From positions 937,501-1,001,500 of the forward strand of contig NZ_JXSL01000030.1 in the NCBI RefSeq assembly GCF_000829825.1: a DNA stretch of 64,000 nucleotides. Direction: 5' to 3'. The stretch is from Paramagnetospirillum magnetotacticum MS-1 (GTDB taxonomy: Bacteria; Pseudomonadota; Alphaproteobacteria; Rhodospirillales; Magnetospirillaceae). Under the pieces are notes generated by a model. The model saw nothing but the letters and a program-made list of their open reading frames with translations. It made no database searches and was not told the origin of the DNA. The position numbers were made by a program, and so were the translations under genes. Below, one piece after another: positions 1-8,723 of the stretch. How positions within the stretch are numbered: the stretch's first letter is position 1; each line of letters starts with the position of its first letter.

Positions 1-803
1 GGGTCGAGCGAAACGCCGCTGACCTTGGTCTCGGTGACATAGCGCTTGTAGAGAATACCGGCCCCACGGGGAAAACCGATCACCGGAATGCCGGGGCGCT
101 CGGCGCGGATGCGCTCCACCAGGGCCCGCGTCGGGCCGATGACCCAGCGCTCGAACATGTCCTCGGGCAGGGCCCCGGCCCAGGTGTCGAAAATCTGGAT
201 GGCCTCGGCGCCGTTATCGATCTGGCGGATGAGATAATCCCCGGTGGCCCGGACCAAGAGATCCATCAGGCGGGCGAACAGCTCCGGCTGGCCGAACATC
301 ATGGTCTTGGCCTTGGCGAAGTCCTTGGATCCGCTGCCCTCGATCATATAGGTGGCCACCGTCCAGGGCGCACCGGCAAAACCGATCAATGCGGTGGTCT
401 TGGGGATGGCGGCGGACAGTTTCTTGACCGTGTCGTAGACCGGCGCGAGATGATCGTGCAGGCCCGAGATGTCGAGACCACTCAGATCCTCTGCTGAGCG
501 AATGGGCGTCAATACCGGACCTTCGCCTTCCTTGAAGGCAACATGCTGCCGCAACGCGTCGGGAACCACCAGAATGTCGGAAAACAAGATGGCAGCGTCG
601 AAGCCATAGCGCCGGAGAGGCTGCAGGGTGACTTCACAGGCCAGATCGGAATTGTAGCACAGATCGAGGAAGCTTCCCGCTTCGGCGCGGGTGGCGCGGT
701 ATTCGGGCAGATAGCGTCCGGCCTGGCGCATCAGCCAGAAGGGCGGGGGAGTGAGAGTCTCGCCGGCGAGGGCGCGGAGGAAAGGCTTGGACGGGCTGGA
801 CAC
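1..803 (-). CDS. hemE: Uroporphyrinogen decarboxylase, 3' end outside window
   Basis: HemE decarboxylates the four acetate side chains of uroporphyrinogen III to give coproporphyrinogen III in cytosolic heme and tetrapyrrole synthesis. The translated minus strand carries the N-terminal family signature [11 protein letters not shown] near residue 27 and the second signature [12 protein letters not shown] in the middle. About 267 residues are visible of a family length near 345, so roughly the last 75 residues lie left of the window. The start is a GTG at 801-803, chosen because GAGG (complement of 812-815) sits about eight bases upstream and the protein then begins like other HemE proteins. 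It is transcribed away from the probable origin, the hemE-origin arrangement known from Caulobacter and Rickettsia. Confidence 0.95.
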   Translation of the reverse strand, partial: MSSPSKPFLRALAGETLTPPPFWLMRQAGRYLPEYRATRAEAGSFLDLCYNSDLACEVTLQPLRRYGFDAAILFSDILVVPDALRQHVAFKEGEGPVLTPIRSAEDLSGLDISGLHDHLAPVYDTVKKLSAAIPKTTALIGFAGAPWTVATYMIEGSGSKDFAKAKTMMFGQPELFARLMDLLVRATGDYLIRQIDNGAEAIQIFDTWAGALPEDMFERWVIGPTRALVERIRAERPGIPVIGFPRGAGILYKRYVTETKVSGVSLD

Positions 804-1198
804 GGATGTTGCCTCGCAGGCTGGGGATGGCTCTCTCTTACAGACTTTAAGGTTTAGAGAAAAGGTTGCTGTGGTTAGAGGGTGCCTGTGGAAAACGGGG
901 ATTGGAGGTTTTGGCGAAATCCTCCACAGGCTTGTCCGGACCTTCGCGTCTCGGACACCCGCTTGTGGATGATCGGGACGGAACCGGGTCAGAGCGTTGT
1001 TTTTTCACGCCTTCATCTCCTGGGGAAAATGGGGAAATCGGATGTGGCGGGCGATGATTCACGCTATTGTTGGGATCAGCGGAAAAGTTTTGGACATGGG
1101 GGGATGTGCCTCCATGGAATTGGGGTCAGTGGGGAGCGAAATTCACCCCCTTCGTCCGACCCCCCCTTTATCCACGGACTTGCGGGTTATCCACAGGA
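804..1198. other. Probable chromosomal replication origin (oriC)
   Basis: This 395-base gene-free gap lies between divergent hemE and the DUF299 gene (ppsR), which is the position of the chromosomal origin in Caulobacter crescentus and Rickettsia prowazekii (hemE-ori-RP001). It contains DnaA-box-like nonamers: a perfect TTATCCACA at 1187-1195, TTATCCACG at 1168-1176, TGTGGATGA at 964-972, TGTGGAAAA at 887-895, and a weaker TCCTCCACA at 920-928. A half-matched CtrA-like TTAA at 847-850 is followed by no convincing second half. None of the short open frames here resembles a protein. The call rests on synteny plus boxes, not on a skew calculation. Confidence 0.8.
1187..1195 (+). promoter_or_regulatory. 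Perfect DnaA box TTATCCACA
   Basis: This matches the consensus TTATNCACA exactly. It lies directly against the ppsR start codon at 1199, with a second one-mismatch box 11 bases upstream at 1168-1176 in the same orientation. DnaA bound here could also repress ppsR. Confidence 0.75.
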
Positions 1199-2041
1199 AT
1201 GAAGAATTTTCACCTTCATCTCGTCTCCGACGCCACCGGCGAGACGGTCACCTCGGTGGCACGGGCCTGTCTCGTCCAGTTCGAAGGCGTGCAGCCCATC
1301 CAGCATAACTGGTGGCTGGTGCGCACCCAGGGCCAAGTGGAACGGGTCATCGCCGGAATCGAGGACAATCCCGGCCTGGTGTTCTTTACCCTGGTGGACG
1401 GCGCGGTGCGCGGTCTGCTGGAAGAGGCCTGCCGCCATCGCAACATTCCCTGCATCTCGCTGCTGGACCCGGTGATGGCCGGGCTGTCGGCTTTCCTCAA
1501 TGTGGAGGTCAGCGCCCTGCCCGGCCGCCAGTATCAGCTGGATGCCGAGTATTTCCGCCGTATCGACGCCATGCAATTCACCCTGGCCCATGACGACGGC
1601 CAGTTGATCGAACTGGTGGATCAGGCCGATGTCGTGCTGGTGGGCGTATCGCGGTCGTCCAAGACTCCCACCAGCATGTATATCGCCAATCGCGGCATCA
1701 AATGCGCCAATTATCCCCTGGTGCCAGGCGTGCCTTTGCCGCCCGAACTGGAACGGGCGAAAAAGCCGCTGATCGTCGGACTGACCAAGGACCCAAAGAG
1801 CTTGTCCGATATTCGCCGGGCCCGGCTGCGCCTGTTGAATCAGGAAGAGGAAGCCGATTACGCCCAGTTCGAGAAGGTCAAGGAAGAGGTGCAGCAGGCA
1901 CGGCGCATCTTCTCGCGTCTGGGCTGGCCGGTGGTGGACGTGACGCGCCGTTCCATCGAGGAGGCCTCGGCCACCATCATCCAGCTTTATGAACGCCATC
2001 TGGAAAAGCGCGGGCTCAAGGCGGAGACCACGCCGTCATGA
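1199..2041 (+). CDS. ppsR: Pyruvate,water dikinase / pyruvate,phosphate dikinase regulatory protein (DUF299)
   Basis: This family is a bifunctional kinase/phosphorylase that switches PEP synthetase or pyruvate phosphate dikinase off and on by (de)phosphorylating a threonine, linking glycolysis and gluconeogenesis. The protein has 280 residues, the usual length. It starts MKNFHLHLVSDATGET, the family N-terminus, and has the P-loop-like GVSRSSKT at residues 149-156. I chose ATG 1199; upstream in-frame ATGs would add 44 unconserved residues running into the origin. The nearest Shine-Dalgarno-like AGGA touches the ATG, so initiation is atypical. It overlaps maf by ATGA. Whether the substrate is PpsA or PpdK cannot be told from this window. 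Confidence 0.9.
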   Translation: MKNFHLHLVSDATGETVTSVARACLVQFEGVQPIQHNWWLVRTQGQVERVIAGIEDNPGLVFFTLVDGAVRGLLEEACRHRNIPCISLLDPVMAGLSAFLNVEVSALPGRQYQLDAEYFRRIDAMQFTLAHDDGQLIELVDQADVVLVGVSRSSKTPTSMYIANRGIKCANYPLVPGVPLPPELERAKKPLIVGLTKDPKSLSDIRRARLRLLNQEEEADYAQFEKVKEEVQQARRIFSRLGWPVVDVTRRSIEEASATIIQLYERHLEKRGLKAETTPS

Positions 2042-2628
2042 TCGTGCTGGCTTCGGGCAGCGCCGCCAGGGCCCAAATGCTGGAGCAGGCGGGAGTTTCT
2101 TTCACCGTCCGGGTGGCCGCCGTGGACGAAGCGGCGGTCAAGCAATCCCTGGCCGCCGAAACCCGCAATCCCGCCCGCGTCGCCGAGATCCTGGCCGAGT
2201 TGAAGGCGGTGCGCGTCTCGGCCCATCATCCCGGCACCTTGGTGGTCGGGGCCGATCAGATGCTGGACCAGGACGGGCGGTGGTTCGACAAGCCCGCCAG
2301 CCGTGACGAAGCGCGGCGGCAGTTACAGTCACTGCGGCACAAGACCCATCGACTGACCAGCGCCGTGGTGGTGGTCCGTGACGGAATCCGGCTGTGGCAC
2401 CATAACCAATCGGCGCTGCTTACCATGCGCAATTTCTCCGACGCTTTCCTGGACCGCTACCTGGATCAGGCGGGTGATGCGGTCTTGTCCTCGGTGGGCG
2501 CCTATCAACTGGAAGGCCTGGGCGCCCAATTGTTCCTTACCGTCGAAGGGGACTTCTTCACCATTCTGGGCCTGCCATTGTTGGCTCTGATGGACTTCCT
2601 GCGTGAAAACGGAGAGCTGGTTCCATGA
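2038..2628 (+). CDS. maf: Maf-family nucleoside triphosphate pyrophosphatase
   Basis: Maf proteins hydrolyse non-canonical or methylated nucleoside triphosphates to the monophosphate and pyrophosphate, a house-cleaning role also linked to septum formation. The 196-residue product has the N-terminal phosphate-binding stretch [11 protein letters not shown] (residues 5-15; most relatives have SxSPRR), the GADQ motif with the catalytic Asp at 73, and the conserved KPASRDEA segment near 88. The start overlaps ppsR (ATGA) and the stop overlaps aroE (ATGA), so the genes are translationally coupled. The lack of the usual SPRR is a mild oddity. The subtype (dTTP/UTP or 7-methyl-GTP) is not resolved by eye. 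Confidence 0.9.
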   Translation: MIVLASGSAARAQMLEQAGVSFTVRVAAVDEAAVKQSLAAETRNPARVAEILAELKAVRVSAHHPGTLVVGADQMLDQDGRWFDKPASRDEARRQLQSLRHKTHRLTSAVVVVRDGIRLWHHNQSALLTMRNFSDAFLDRYLDQAGDAVLSSVGAYQLEGLGAQLFLTVEGDFFTILGLPLLALMDFLRENGELVP

Positions 2629-3461
2629 TCGTGTCCGGTAAAGCCAGGCTGGCCGGGGTGCTGGGCTGGCCGGTATCCCATTCCCGCTCGCCCCGCCTGC
2701 ACGGCTTCTGGCTGAAGCAATGGGGAATCGACGGCGCCTATCTGCCCCTGGCCGTGGCGCCCGAGAATCTGGAATGCGTCATCCGCGCCCTGCCCCGTAT
2801 GGGCTTTCGTGGCGCCAATGTCACCGTGCCCCATAAGGAGGCGGTGATGAGGCTGGTGGACCATCTCGATCCCCTGGCCCGGCGGATCGGCGCGGTCAAT
2901 ACCCTGGTGGTGAGGGACGACGGATCGCTGGAAGGCCGCAATACCGACGCTTACGGCTTTTTCGAGAATCTGCGTCAGGGCTGCCCGGCGTGGACAGCCT
3001 CGTCCGGTCCGGCCGCGGTGATCGGCGCGGGCGGCGCGGCGCGCGCCGTGGTGGCGGCCCTGGCCGATGCGGGCGTGCCCGAGATCAGGCTGGCCAACCG
3101 GTCGCGTGAGCGGGCCGAAGCTCTGGCCGCCGATCTGGGCGGTCCGGTCAAGGTGGTGGAGTGGTCCGAACGCGCCGGAATGCTCGACGGCTGCGCCCTG
3201 CTGGTCAACACCACCACGCTGGGGATGACCGGTCAGTCGGACTTGGATTTGGACCTGGCCGCCTTGCCAACCACGGCCGTGGTTAACGACATCGTCTATG
3301 TGCCGCTGGAAACTGATCTGCTGGTCCGCGCCAGGGCGCGGGGCAATGCAACCGTCGACGGTTTGGGCATGCTGCTACATCAGGCGGTACCCGGCTTCGA
3401 GGCCTGGTTCGGCCAAAAGCCCCAGGTTTCCCATGAATTGAGGGCCTTCGTCCTGTCATGA
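2625..3461 (+). CDS. aroE: Shikimate dehydrogenase (NADP+)
   Basis: AroE reduces 3-dehydroshikimate to shikimate in chorismate and aromatic amino acid synthesis. The 278-residue protein has the substrate-binding SHSRSP (residues 18-23), NVTVPHKE with the catalytic Lys at 71, RNTDAYG with the catalytic Asp at 108, and the NADP-binding GAGGAAR at 134-140. The length and motif order are normal. It overlaps maf upstream and coaE downstream, each by ATGA, in the conserved origin-proximal alphaproteobacterial operon. Confidence 0.95.
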   Translation: MIVSGKARLAGVLGWPVSHSRSPRLHGFWLKQWGIDGAYLPLAVAPENLECVIRALPRMGFRGANVTVPHKEAVMRLVDHLDPLARRIGAVNTLVVRDDGSLEGRNTDAYGFFENLRQGCPAWTASSGPAAVIGAGGAARAVVAALADAGVPEIRLANRSRERAEALAADLGGPVKVVEWSERAGMLDGCALLVNTTTLGMTGQSDLDLDLAALPTTAVVNDIVYVPLETDLLVRARARGNATVDGLGMLLHQAVPGFEAWFGQKPQVSHELRAFVLS

Positions 3462-4063
3462 AGATCCTGGGTCTTACCGGCTCCATCGGCATGGGCAAAA
3501 GCACGGCGGCCGCCATGCTGCGCCGCCTGGGCGTGCCGGTGCACGATGCCGATGCCACGGTGCATGCCCTGTTCGGCCCCGGCGGCAAGGCGGCGGCCCC
3601 GGTGGAGGCCGCCTTTCCCGGCGTGGTCAAGGACGGTGCGGTGGATCGCACCGCCCTGGGCGCCCAGGTGTTTGGCGACGACGCGGCGCTGAAGCGTCTG
3701 GAAGCCATCGTCCATCCCCTGGTGCGCGCCGCCGAGCGCGATTTCCTCGCCCGCCATCGCCGCGCCCATACGCCCCTGGTGGTACTCGATATCCCCCTTC
3801 TCTTCGAGACCCAGGGCGAGAAGCGCTGCGATCTGGTGGCGGTGGTCAGCGCGCCTTCCTTCCTTCAGGCGGCCCGTGTGCTGGCCCGGCCCGGCATGAC
3901 GCGGGCGCGCCTGGAGGCGGTGCTGGCCAAGCAGATGCCCGACGGGCAAAAGCGGCGCAAAGCCGATGTGGTGATTCCCACCGGATTGGGGAAGGGCCCG
4001 GCATTGAAGCGGCTCAAGGCCTTGGTTCAGAAAATGCGGGGCCCCCGCCCTCCCTTTTATTGA
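3458..4063 (+). CDS. coaE: Dephospho-CoA kinase
   Basis: CoaE phosphorylates dephospho-CoA on the 3' ribose hydroxyl, the last step of coenzyme A synthesis. The 201-residue protein has the P-loop GSIGMGKS at residues 8-15 and the HDAD segment near 29, followed by a typical CoaE core. It overlaps aroE by ATGA. The last eight or so residues (RGPRPPFY) and the TGA are encoded inside a family A palindromic repeat that begins at 4036, so the C-terminus appears to have been rewritten by the repeat; relatives would normally end in a Lys/Arg-rich tail. Confidence 0.95.
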   Translation: MKILGLTGSIGMGKSTAAAMLRRLGVPVHDADATVHALFGPGGKAAAPVEAAFPGVVKDGAVDRTALGAQVFGDDAALKRLEAIVHPLVRAAERDFLARHRRAHTPLVVLDIPLLFETQGEKRCDLVAVVSAPSFLQAARVLARPGMTRARLEAVLAKQMPDGQKRRKADVVIPTGLGKGPALKRLKALVQKMRGPRPPFY

Positions 4064-4118
4064 TGAATAAAAAGGGGGTCTGGGGCATAAGCCCCAGATG
4101 GGTTTGGGCGATAGCCCA
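4036..4118 (+). repeat. Family A modular palindromic repeat, copy 1 (overlaps coaE end)
   Basis: The element consists of a GCGGG/CCCGC hairpin at 4036-4048, an A/T-rich centre (CCTCCCTTTTATT then AATAAAAAGGGGG), a CTGGGGC-ATAA-GCCCCAG hairpin at 4080-4097, a TGGGTT spacer, and TGGGC-GATA-GCCCA at 4105-4118. It lies between co-directional coaE and dnaQ. Its left arm is shorter than in the other copies. Confidence 0.8.
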
Positions 4119-4143
4119 TGATTTGCTTGGAAAGGCAGTTCCC

Positions 4144-4836
4144 ATGCGCGAGATCGTGCTTGATACGGAAACGACCGGCTTTGATCCGTTGAGCGGCCAC
4201 CGACTGGTGGAAATCGGCTGTGTCGAGCTGTTCAATCACCTGCCCACCGGCGAGGTGTTTCACCGCTACTGCAACCCCGAGCGCGACATGCCGGAAGAGG
4301 CCTTCAAGGTGCACGGCCTGTCGGTGGAGTTCCTGTCGGACAAGCCGCTCTTCGCCGAGATCGTCGCCGACTTTCTGGAGTTCATCGGCGATGCGCCGCT
4401 GGTCATCCACAACGCTGAATTCGACATGCGCTTTATCAATGCCGAACTGGCGCGGCTGGGCTTTCCCGCTTTGCCCATGAGCCGGTCCATCGACACGGTG
4501 ATGATGGCGCGCAAGAAGTTTCCCGGCGCCCAGGCCAATCTGGATGCGCTGTGCCGCCGCTTCGAGATCGACAACACGCACCGCACCAAGCACGGGGCAT
4601 TGCTGGATTCCGAATTGCTGGCCGAAGTCTATCTGCAGCTCATCGGCGGGCGTCAGCCGGGCTTGGAACTGGGCGGCGGCAAGGGCAATGGCGCTGGCAG
4701 CGCCGCCAGTGCCTCGACCCAAGAGGTGAAGCGGGATTTCCGCGAGCCCCGGCCCCACGGACCGACCGAGGAGGAAACCGCCGCTCACACGGCCTTCGTG
4801 GCCAAGCTCAAGAACGCCGTGTGGCTGCGGGAGTAG
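4144..4836 (+). CDS. dnaQ: DNA polymerase III epsilon subunit (3'-5' proofreading exonuclease)
   Basis: DnaQ is the proofreading exonuclease of the replicative polymerase core. The 230-residue product has the ExoI motif DTETTG at residues 7-12 with catalytic Asp7 and Glu9, a central ExoII region, and an ExoIII-type HGALLDSELLAEVY segment, giving a DEDDh exonuclease. I chose ATG 4144 because the protein then starts MREIVLDTET like its family; upstream codons belong to the palindromic repeat. A Gly/Ala/Ser-rich linker near 170-190 and a C-terminal tail probably bind the alpha subunit. It closes the ppsR-maf-aroE-coaE-dnaQ run and is convergent with secB. Confidence 0.95.
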   Translation: MREIVLDTETTGFDPLSGHRLVEIGCVELFNHLPTGEVFHRYCNPERDMPEEAFKVHGLSVEFLSDKPLFAEIVADFLEFIGDAPLVIHNAEFDMRFINAELARLGFPALPMSRSIDTVMMARKKFPGAQANLDALCRRFEIDNTHRTKHGALLDSELLAEVYLQLIGGRQPGLELGGGKGNGAGSAASASTQEVKRDFREPRPHGPTEEETAAHTAFVAKLKNAVWLRE

Positions 4837-4846
4837 AAATACCAGA

Positions 4847-4949
4847 TTGGGCTATCGCCCAAACCCATCCGGGGCAAATGCCCCGGACCCCCTTTTCAAT
4901 TAACGGGGTTTGGGGCCTATGGCCCCAAGCGGGTGTGGGCGGCAGCCCA
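4847..4949. repeat. Family A modular palindromic repeat, copy 2 (intact)
   Basis: Five palindromic blocks occur in mirror order: TTGGGC-TATC-GCCCAA (4847-4862), CCGGGGC-AAAT-GCCCCGG (4869-4886), a CCCCCTTTT...GGGG centre, TTGGGGCC-TAT-GGCCCCAA (4910-4928) and TGGGC-GGCA-GCCCA (4936-4949). The two halves are roughly reverse complements of each other. It fills the gap between convergent dnaQ and secB, where it could act as a bidirectional terminator. Confidence 0.85.
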
Positions 4950-4966
4950 TCAATATTTCGAAGGAC

Positions 4967-5434
4967 TTACGCCTGACCCTGCTGGGCGCTCATCTCGGCC
5001 GCGCGGGCACGGTAGAGCTCGACGAAGTCCAGGGGCTGGAGCAGCAGCGGCGGCAGGCCGCCGTCGCGGGTCATGTCGGCAACGATATTGCGGGCGAAGG
5101 GGAACAGCAGGCGCGGGCACTCGATGAGCAGCACCGGATGGATCTGCTCTTCCGGCAGGTTCAGGGTGAAGACGCCAGCATAGGCCAGTTCCAGGATGAA
5201 CAGGGCCTTGCCTTCCAGCAGGGCCTCGACCTTGAGGTGGAGGACCACTTCATAGGCGTTGGCGCCCACATTGCCCACATTGACGTCCACATGGATCGGA
5301 ATCTCGGGGTTCTTGCCCTGCATTTCGATGAAGGAATGGGGCGCGCCCGGAATCTCGAAGGACAGGTCCTTGATATACTGCATGTTGACCTGCAACTGGG
5401 GCAGGTCCTCGGCGGGCGTCTGGGCGTCGGTCAT
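4967..5434 (-). CDS. secB: Protein-export chaperone SecB
   Basis: SecB is a tetrameric cytosolic chaperone that keeps presecretory proteins unfolded and hands them to SecA. The product has 155 residues, the usual size, and shows the family core QYIKDLSFE followed by beta-strand-rich PEIPIHVDVNVG and the conserved C-terminal FVELYRARAAE. I start it at ATG 5434 because GGAG precedes it by six bases; an ATG eight codons upstream (5458) has no ribosome site. It is convergent with dnaQ. Confidence 0.95.
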   Translation of the reverse strand: MTDAQTPAEDLPQLQVNMQYIKDLSFEIPGAPHSFIEMQGKNPEIPIHVDVNVGNVGANAYEVVLHLKVEALLEGKALFILELAYAGVFTLNLPEEQIHPVLLIECPRLLFPFARNIVADMTRDGGLPPLLLQPLDFVELYRARAAEMSAQQGQA

Positions 5435-5495
5435 GGTGTTCTCCGGGTGGGAAGACATCTATTAAAAGCTGGTAAGGGGCGTAGCACGGACACCT

Positions 5496-5969
5496 TCACG
5501 GCTCAAGCCGCTTGTGATCCGTGGGCGGCTTGGGCTCGGATTCGGGCGTGATGATCTGGTAATCCCCGTCGATGACGGTGGGGCCGGATGAAGAGGCCGG
5601 AGCCTGGGCGCCGATCACCACGGCGCGTGCGACGATGGCTTGCAGCAGCAGGGCGCGCACCGGGGGCAGCAGCAGCAGCAACGCGAAACCATCGCTGATG
5701 AAGCCGGGCAGCATCAGCAAGACACCGGCCAGGGTCAGGCAGATTCCGTCGAAGACCGCCGGGCCGGGCGGGTCGCCCCGCTCCAGCCTGGATTTGAGGT
5801 CCAGCGCCACGCCCAGCCGTCCATGGCGCAGCAGGGCCGAGCCCGCCAGAATGGCCAGGATGGTGAGGCCCACGGTGGCCAGCCCGCCAATGGACTCAGA
5901 TACCTTGATCCACACCATGATCTCTGCCACCGGCAATGTCAGCAGGCCAACCAGGAATGCCCATGCCAT
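5496..5969 (-). CDS. fxsA: FxsA family membrane protein
   Basis: FxsA proteins are small inner-membrane proteins; the E. coli member was found as a suppressor of phage T7 exclusion by F plasmid, and its basic function is unclear. The 157-residue product has hydrophobic segments near residues 4-20, 25-45 and 70-100, and the family-typical short conserved loop GGDPPGPAVFDG-like region after a basic stretch. ATG 5969 is preceded by GGGAGAAAGAG. The C-terminal 40 residues are polar and probably cytosolic. It is divergent from the Tim44-like gene and points the same way as secB, a neighbourhood seen in other alphaproteobacteria. Confidence 0.88.
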   Translation of the reverse strand: MAWAFLVGLLTLPVAEIMVWIKVSESIGGLATVGLTILAILAGSALLRHGRLGVALDLKSRLERGDPPGPAVFDGICLTLAGVLLMLPGFISDGFALLLLLPPVRALLLQAIVARAVVIGAQAPASSSGPTVIDGDYQIITPESEPKPPTDHKRLEP

Positions 5970-6036
5970 GCTTGCTCTTTCTCCCAACCCGTCTTATGTC
6001 TTTGACTGGACAAGCAGCCTACCTTGGACTGGCCCG

Positions 6037-6696
6037 ATGAACGACGGCTATCATTTTCTCGACATCGTTTTTTTCGCCATGGTCGCCGCCTTCCTGGTGT
6101 TGCGGCTGCGCAGCGTGCTGGGCAAGCGCACCGGAACCGAGCGTCCGCCCGAGAAATGGAGCCCGGTCGAGGCCCCCGCCGATAATGTGGTGGATCTGCA
6201 AAGCGTCCGCCGCTCGGCGTCCGAGCCTCCCGCCGAGACGCCCCTGGGTCAGGGTCTGGCCGCTATCCGCGCCGCCGACCGGGGGTTTGACCTGGACGGC
6301 TTTCTGGGCGGCGCCAAGGCGGCGTTCGAAATGATCGTCATCGCCTTCGCCCATGGTGACAAGGCGACGCTGCAGCCGCTTCTGGCCCCCGACGTCTATC
6401 GTCACTTCAGCGAAGCCATCGATGCGCGCCGTCAGCATGGCGAGACGCTGCAGACCGAACTGGTGGGCATCCGCTCCGCCGAATTGGTGGAAGCGGGGAT
6501 GGACGGCCGCTTTGCCGCCTTGACCATCAAATTTGTCAGCGAGCAGGTGAACGCGCTGCGCGATGCCAAGGGCGAAGTGGTGGAAGGCAATCCCGAACGG
6601 GTGATCGATGTGATCGACCTGTGGACGTTCCGCCGCGATACCCGCTCCCCTGATCCCAACTGGGCGCTGACCGCCACCCATACGCCCGACCCATGA
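6037..6696 (+). CDS. Tim44-like domain membrane protein
   Basis: The product has 219 residues with an N-terminal transmembrane segment (about residues 4-22), a polar linker, and a C-terminal Tim44-like domain from about residue 85 containing FLGGAKAAFEMI and a TLQPLLAPDVYRHF segment typical of the family. Alphaproteobacterial TimA proteins resemble the domain of mitochondrial Tim44, which tethers the import motor, but the bacterial role is not established. ATG 6037 puts the membrane anchor at the N-terminus; the earlier open frame overlaps fxsA in antisense. The stop overlaps the mltA start (ATGA), in the conserved order Tim44-mltA-Smr. Confidence 0.88.
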   Translation: MNDGYHFLDIVFFAMVAAFLVLRLRSVLGKRTGTERPPEKWSPVEAPADNVVDLQSVRRSASEPPAETPLGQGLAAIRAADRGFDLDGFLGGAKAAFEMIVIAFAHGDKATLQPLLAPDVYRHFSEAIDARRQHGETLQTELVGIRSAELVEAGMDGRFAALTIKFVSEQVNALRDAKGEVVEGNPERVIDVIDLWTFRRDTRSPDPNWALTATHTPDP

Positions 6697-7874
6697 GGAT
6701 CAAAGCCGCCGCCCTATTGGTGGCCGCTTCGCTGGCCGCCTGCGCCACCCCGGAACCGGCGCCCGCACCAGGCGGACCCGACCACATGGTGCTGCAGCCC
6801 CTGACCTTCAGCCAATTGGCTGGCTGGTCCGAGGACGACTCGGCCCAGGTGCTGCCCGCTTTGCTGAAATCTTGCGGCCGAATCGCCAAACTGCTGCTGG
6901 ACAAATCGGTGGGCTTCGAGGGCGTGGGCGGCACCGCCGCCGACTGGTATGCGCCCTGTGCCGCCGCATCGCGGGTGCCCGAAGGTGACCATAAGGCGGT
7001 GCGGGATCTGTTCGAGACCTGGTTCACCCCCTGGCAGGTCACCAATGACGGCCGGGCCGACGGCATGTTCACCGGTTATTTCGAGCCGGAGATCAAGGGC
7101 TCGCGCCTGCGCAGGGGGCCCTATACCCAACCCATCTTCGGCAAGCCCAATGATCTGGTCATCGCCGATCTGGGCAAGTTCCGCCCCGATCTCGCCCCCG
7201 AGCAACTGGTTGGGCGGGTGGAAAACGGCCGTCTGGTTCCCTATCACAGCCGTGCCGAAATCGATAAGGGCGCCCTGGACGGCAAGGCCGCCATATTGGC
7301 CTGGACCGATGACGCGGTGGATCTGGCCATCATGCAGATACAAGGGTCGGGCCGGGTCCGCCTGGATGATGGCTCGGTGATCCGCCTGGGCGTGGCGGGC
7401 AGCAACGGCCACAAATTCGTCGGCATCGGCAAGGTGCTGAAGGACGAGGGCAAACTGGGCGCCGATACCTCCATGCCCGCCATCCGCTCTTGGCTCAAAG
7501 CCCATCCCGAAGAGGGCCGCACCCTGCTGGGCCGCAATCCCCGCTATATCTTCTATGGCGTCAATGCGGGCACGGACGGGCCCATGGGCACCGAGGGCGT
7601 GGCGCTGACGCCCGAGCGTTCCCTGGCCGTGGACCCGCGTTTCGTGCCGCTGGGTGCGCCGGTCTGGGTGGATAGCGCCGATCCCTCGGGCAAGCCGCTG
7701 CGCCGTCTGATGATGGCCCAGGATACCGGCGCCGCCATCAAGGGCCCGGTGCGCGGCGATGTGTTCTGGGGAGCGGGCGAATCCGCCTTTCAGATCGCGG
7801 GCAAGATGAAAAGCCCCGGCCGCTTGGTGATCTTCCTGCCCAGGGCCCGTTCGCCCAGGCTGGCCGAGAGGTAG
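6693..7874 (+). CDS. mltA: Membrane-bound lytic murein transglycosylase A (lipoprotein)
   Basis: MltA cleaves the glycan strands of peptidoglycan between MurNAc and GlcNAc, leaving 1,6-anhydro-MurNAc ends, at the inner face of the outer membrane. The 393-residue protein starts with a lipoprotein signal ending LAAC (Cys near residue 17), then the MltA insert-containing domain with GYFEPEI and QGSGRVRL, and ends with a 3D (Asp-rich) domain containing AQDTGAAIKGPVRGD. It is coupled to the Tim44-like gene by ATGA. The products released could feed the AmpG-type permease encoded at 44033. Confidence 0.94.
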   Translation: MRIKAAALLVAASLAACATPEPAPAPGGPDHMVLQPLTFSQLAGWSEDDSAQVLPALLKSCGRIAKLLLDKSVGFEGVGGTAADWYAPCAAASRVPEGDHKAVRDLFETWFTPWQVTNDGRADGMFTGYFEPEIKGSRLRRGPYTQPIFGKPNDLVIADLGKFRPDLAPEQLVGRVENGRLVPYHSRAEIDKGALDGKAAILAWTDDAVDLAIMQIQGSGRVRLDDGSVIRLGVAGSNGHKFVGIGKVLKDEGKLGADTSMPAIRSWLKAHPEEGRTLLGRNPRYIFYGVNAGTDGPMGTEGVALTPERSLAVDPRFVPLGAPVWVDSADPSGKPLRRLMMAQDTGAAIKGPVRGDVFWGAGESAFQIAGKMKSPGRLVIFLPRARSPRLAER

Positions 7875-7927
7875 GGGTTGCCTTCTGCGCCCCTCTTGTC
7901 CATGCTCCGTTCCATTACACCTCTGAT

Positions 7928-8710
7928 GTGGATTGGATGGCGGCGATGAGCCGGTTGCTGGCCGAATGGAAGGAACGCAAGGGACGCGAGGAGGAGCAGC
8001 TGCACGAGCAGCTCTGCGCCGCCGTTCGTGCCGGACAGGTCCAGGTCTATACCGATCCCCGCCTGCTGGATTTCCAAGGCTCGCCCGTGCACCAGCACTG
8101 GGACCATCTGTTGCCGTTGACCGTCGAGGCGACCCTGGCGCTGATCATCCTGCTGGCCACGGGCATCGCCACCGGCATCGTCGCCATGACGCTGTGCGTG
8201 CTGGCTCATCTTTACGGCAATAAATATTACGTGGCCTGGCGCCTGAAGATGCGCGCCCATGCCTATCTTACCACGGGCTATACGCAATTCGTCACCCTGT
8301 GGCAGCTGGGCGGCATCGCCCTGGTGATCAAGGGGGTCAACGAGGCGCCCTGCCTGGCGCCCAAGGGCGATTGGCGCAAATTCATCCGCCGCAATCTGGG
8401 CGAAGGCGAATCCCCGGCCCAGTCCATGGCTAATGCCCCGGTTCCCGCCGGTCCGCGCATGACCGCGCCCCCGGCCCAGCCCGTCGCCCCGCCGCCCCCT
8501 GTGCAGCCCGAGCCGGTTGCGGCCCCGGTGGTCATGGAGACCGCCCCCCTGGCCGACGCGCTGCAGCCCGCGCCACCACCACCGCCACCTCCTGTCGCCG
8601 AGCCGGAAAGCGAGATCATGATGGCTCCGCCCAGCCCCAAGCCGGGTGATCGCTGGGCCTCCATCGCCGATGAAGAGGTCCCGCACGACGAGGTCTTGCC
8701 CAAGTCATGA
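7928..8710 (+). CDS. Unknown membrane protein with proline-rich tail
   Basis: I do not recognise this protein. It has up to 260 residues: a charged N-terminal helix (EWKERKGREEEQLHEQL), a hydrophobic segment at about 60-88 (ALIILLATGIATGIVAMTL) that should cross the membrane once or twice, a middle region of about 60 residues, and a C-terminal third dominated by Pro and Ala (residues about 165-235). The start is uncertain: GTG 7928, ATG 7937 and ATG 7946 are all in frame and none has a clear ribosome site. It lies between mltA and the Smr gene and probably belongs to the same operon, which suggests an envelope role, but that is only context. Confidence 0.75.
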   Translation: MDWMAAMSRLLAEWKERKGREEEQLHEQLCAAVRAGQVQVYTDPRLLDFQGSPVHQHWDHLLPLTVEATLALIILLATGIATGIVAMTLCVLAHLYGNKYYVAWRLKMRAHAYLTTGYTQFVTLWQLGGIALVIKGVNEAPCLAPKGDWRKFIRRNLGEGESPAQSMANAPVPAGPRMTAPPAQPVAPPPPVQPEPVAAPVVMETAPLADALQPAPPPPPPPVAEPESEIMMAPPSPKPGDRWASIADEEVPHDEVLPKS

Positions 8711-8723
8711 GCTGGCCCAAATC

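Noticed and set aside
847..857. CtrA box in the probable origin
   Set aside because: TTAA is followed at the right spacing by AGAA, not TTAA; a single half-site is not enough.
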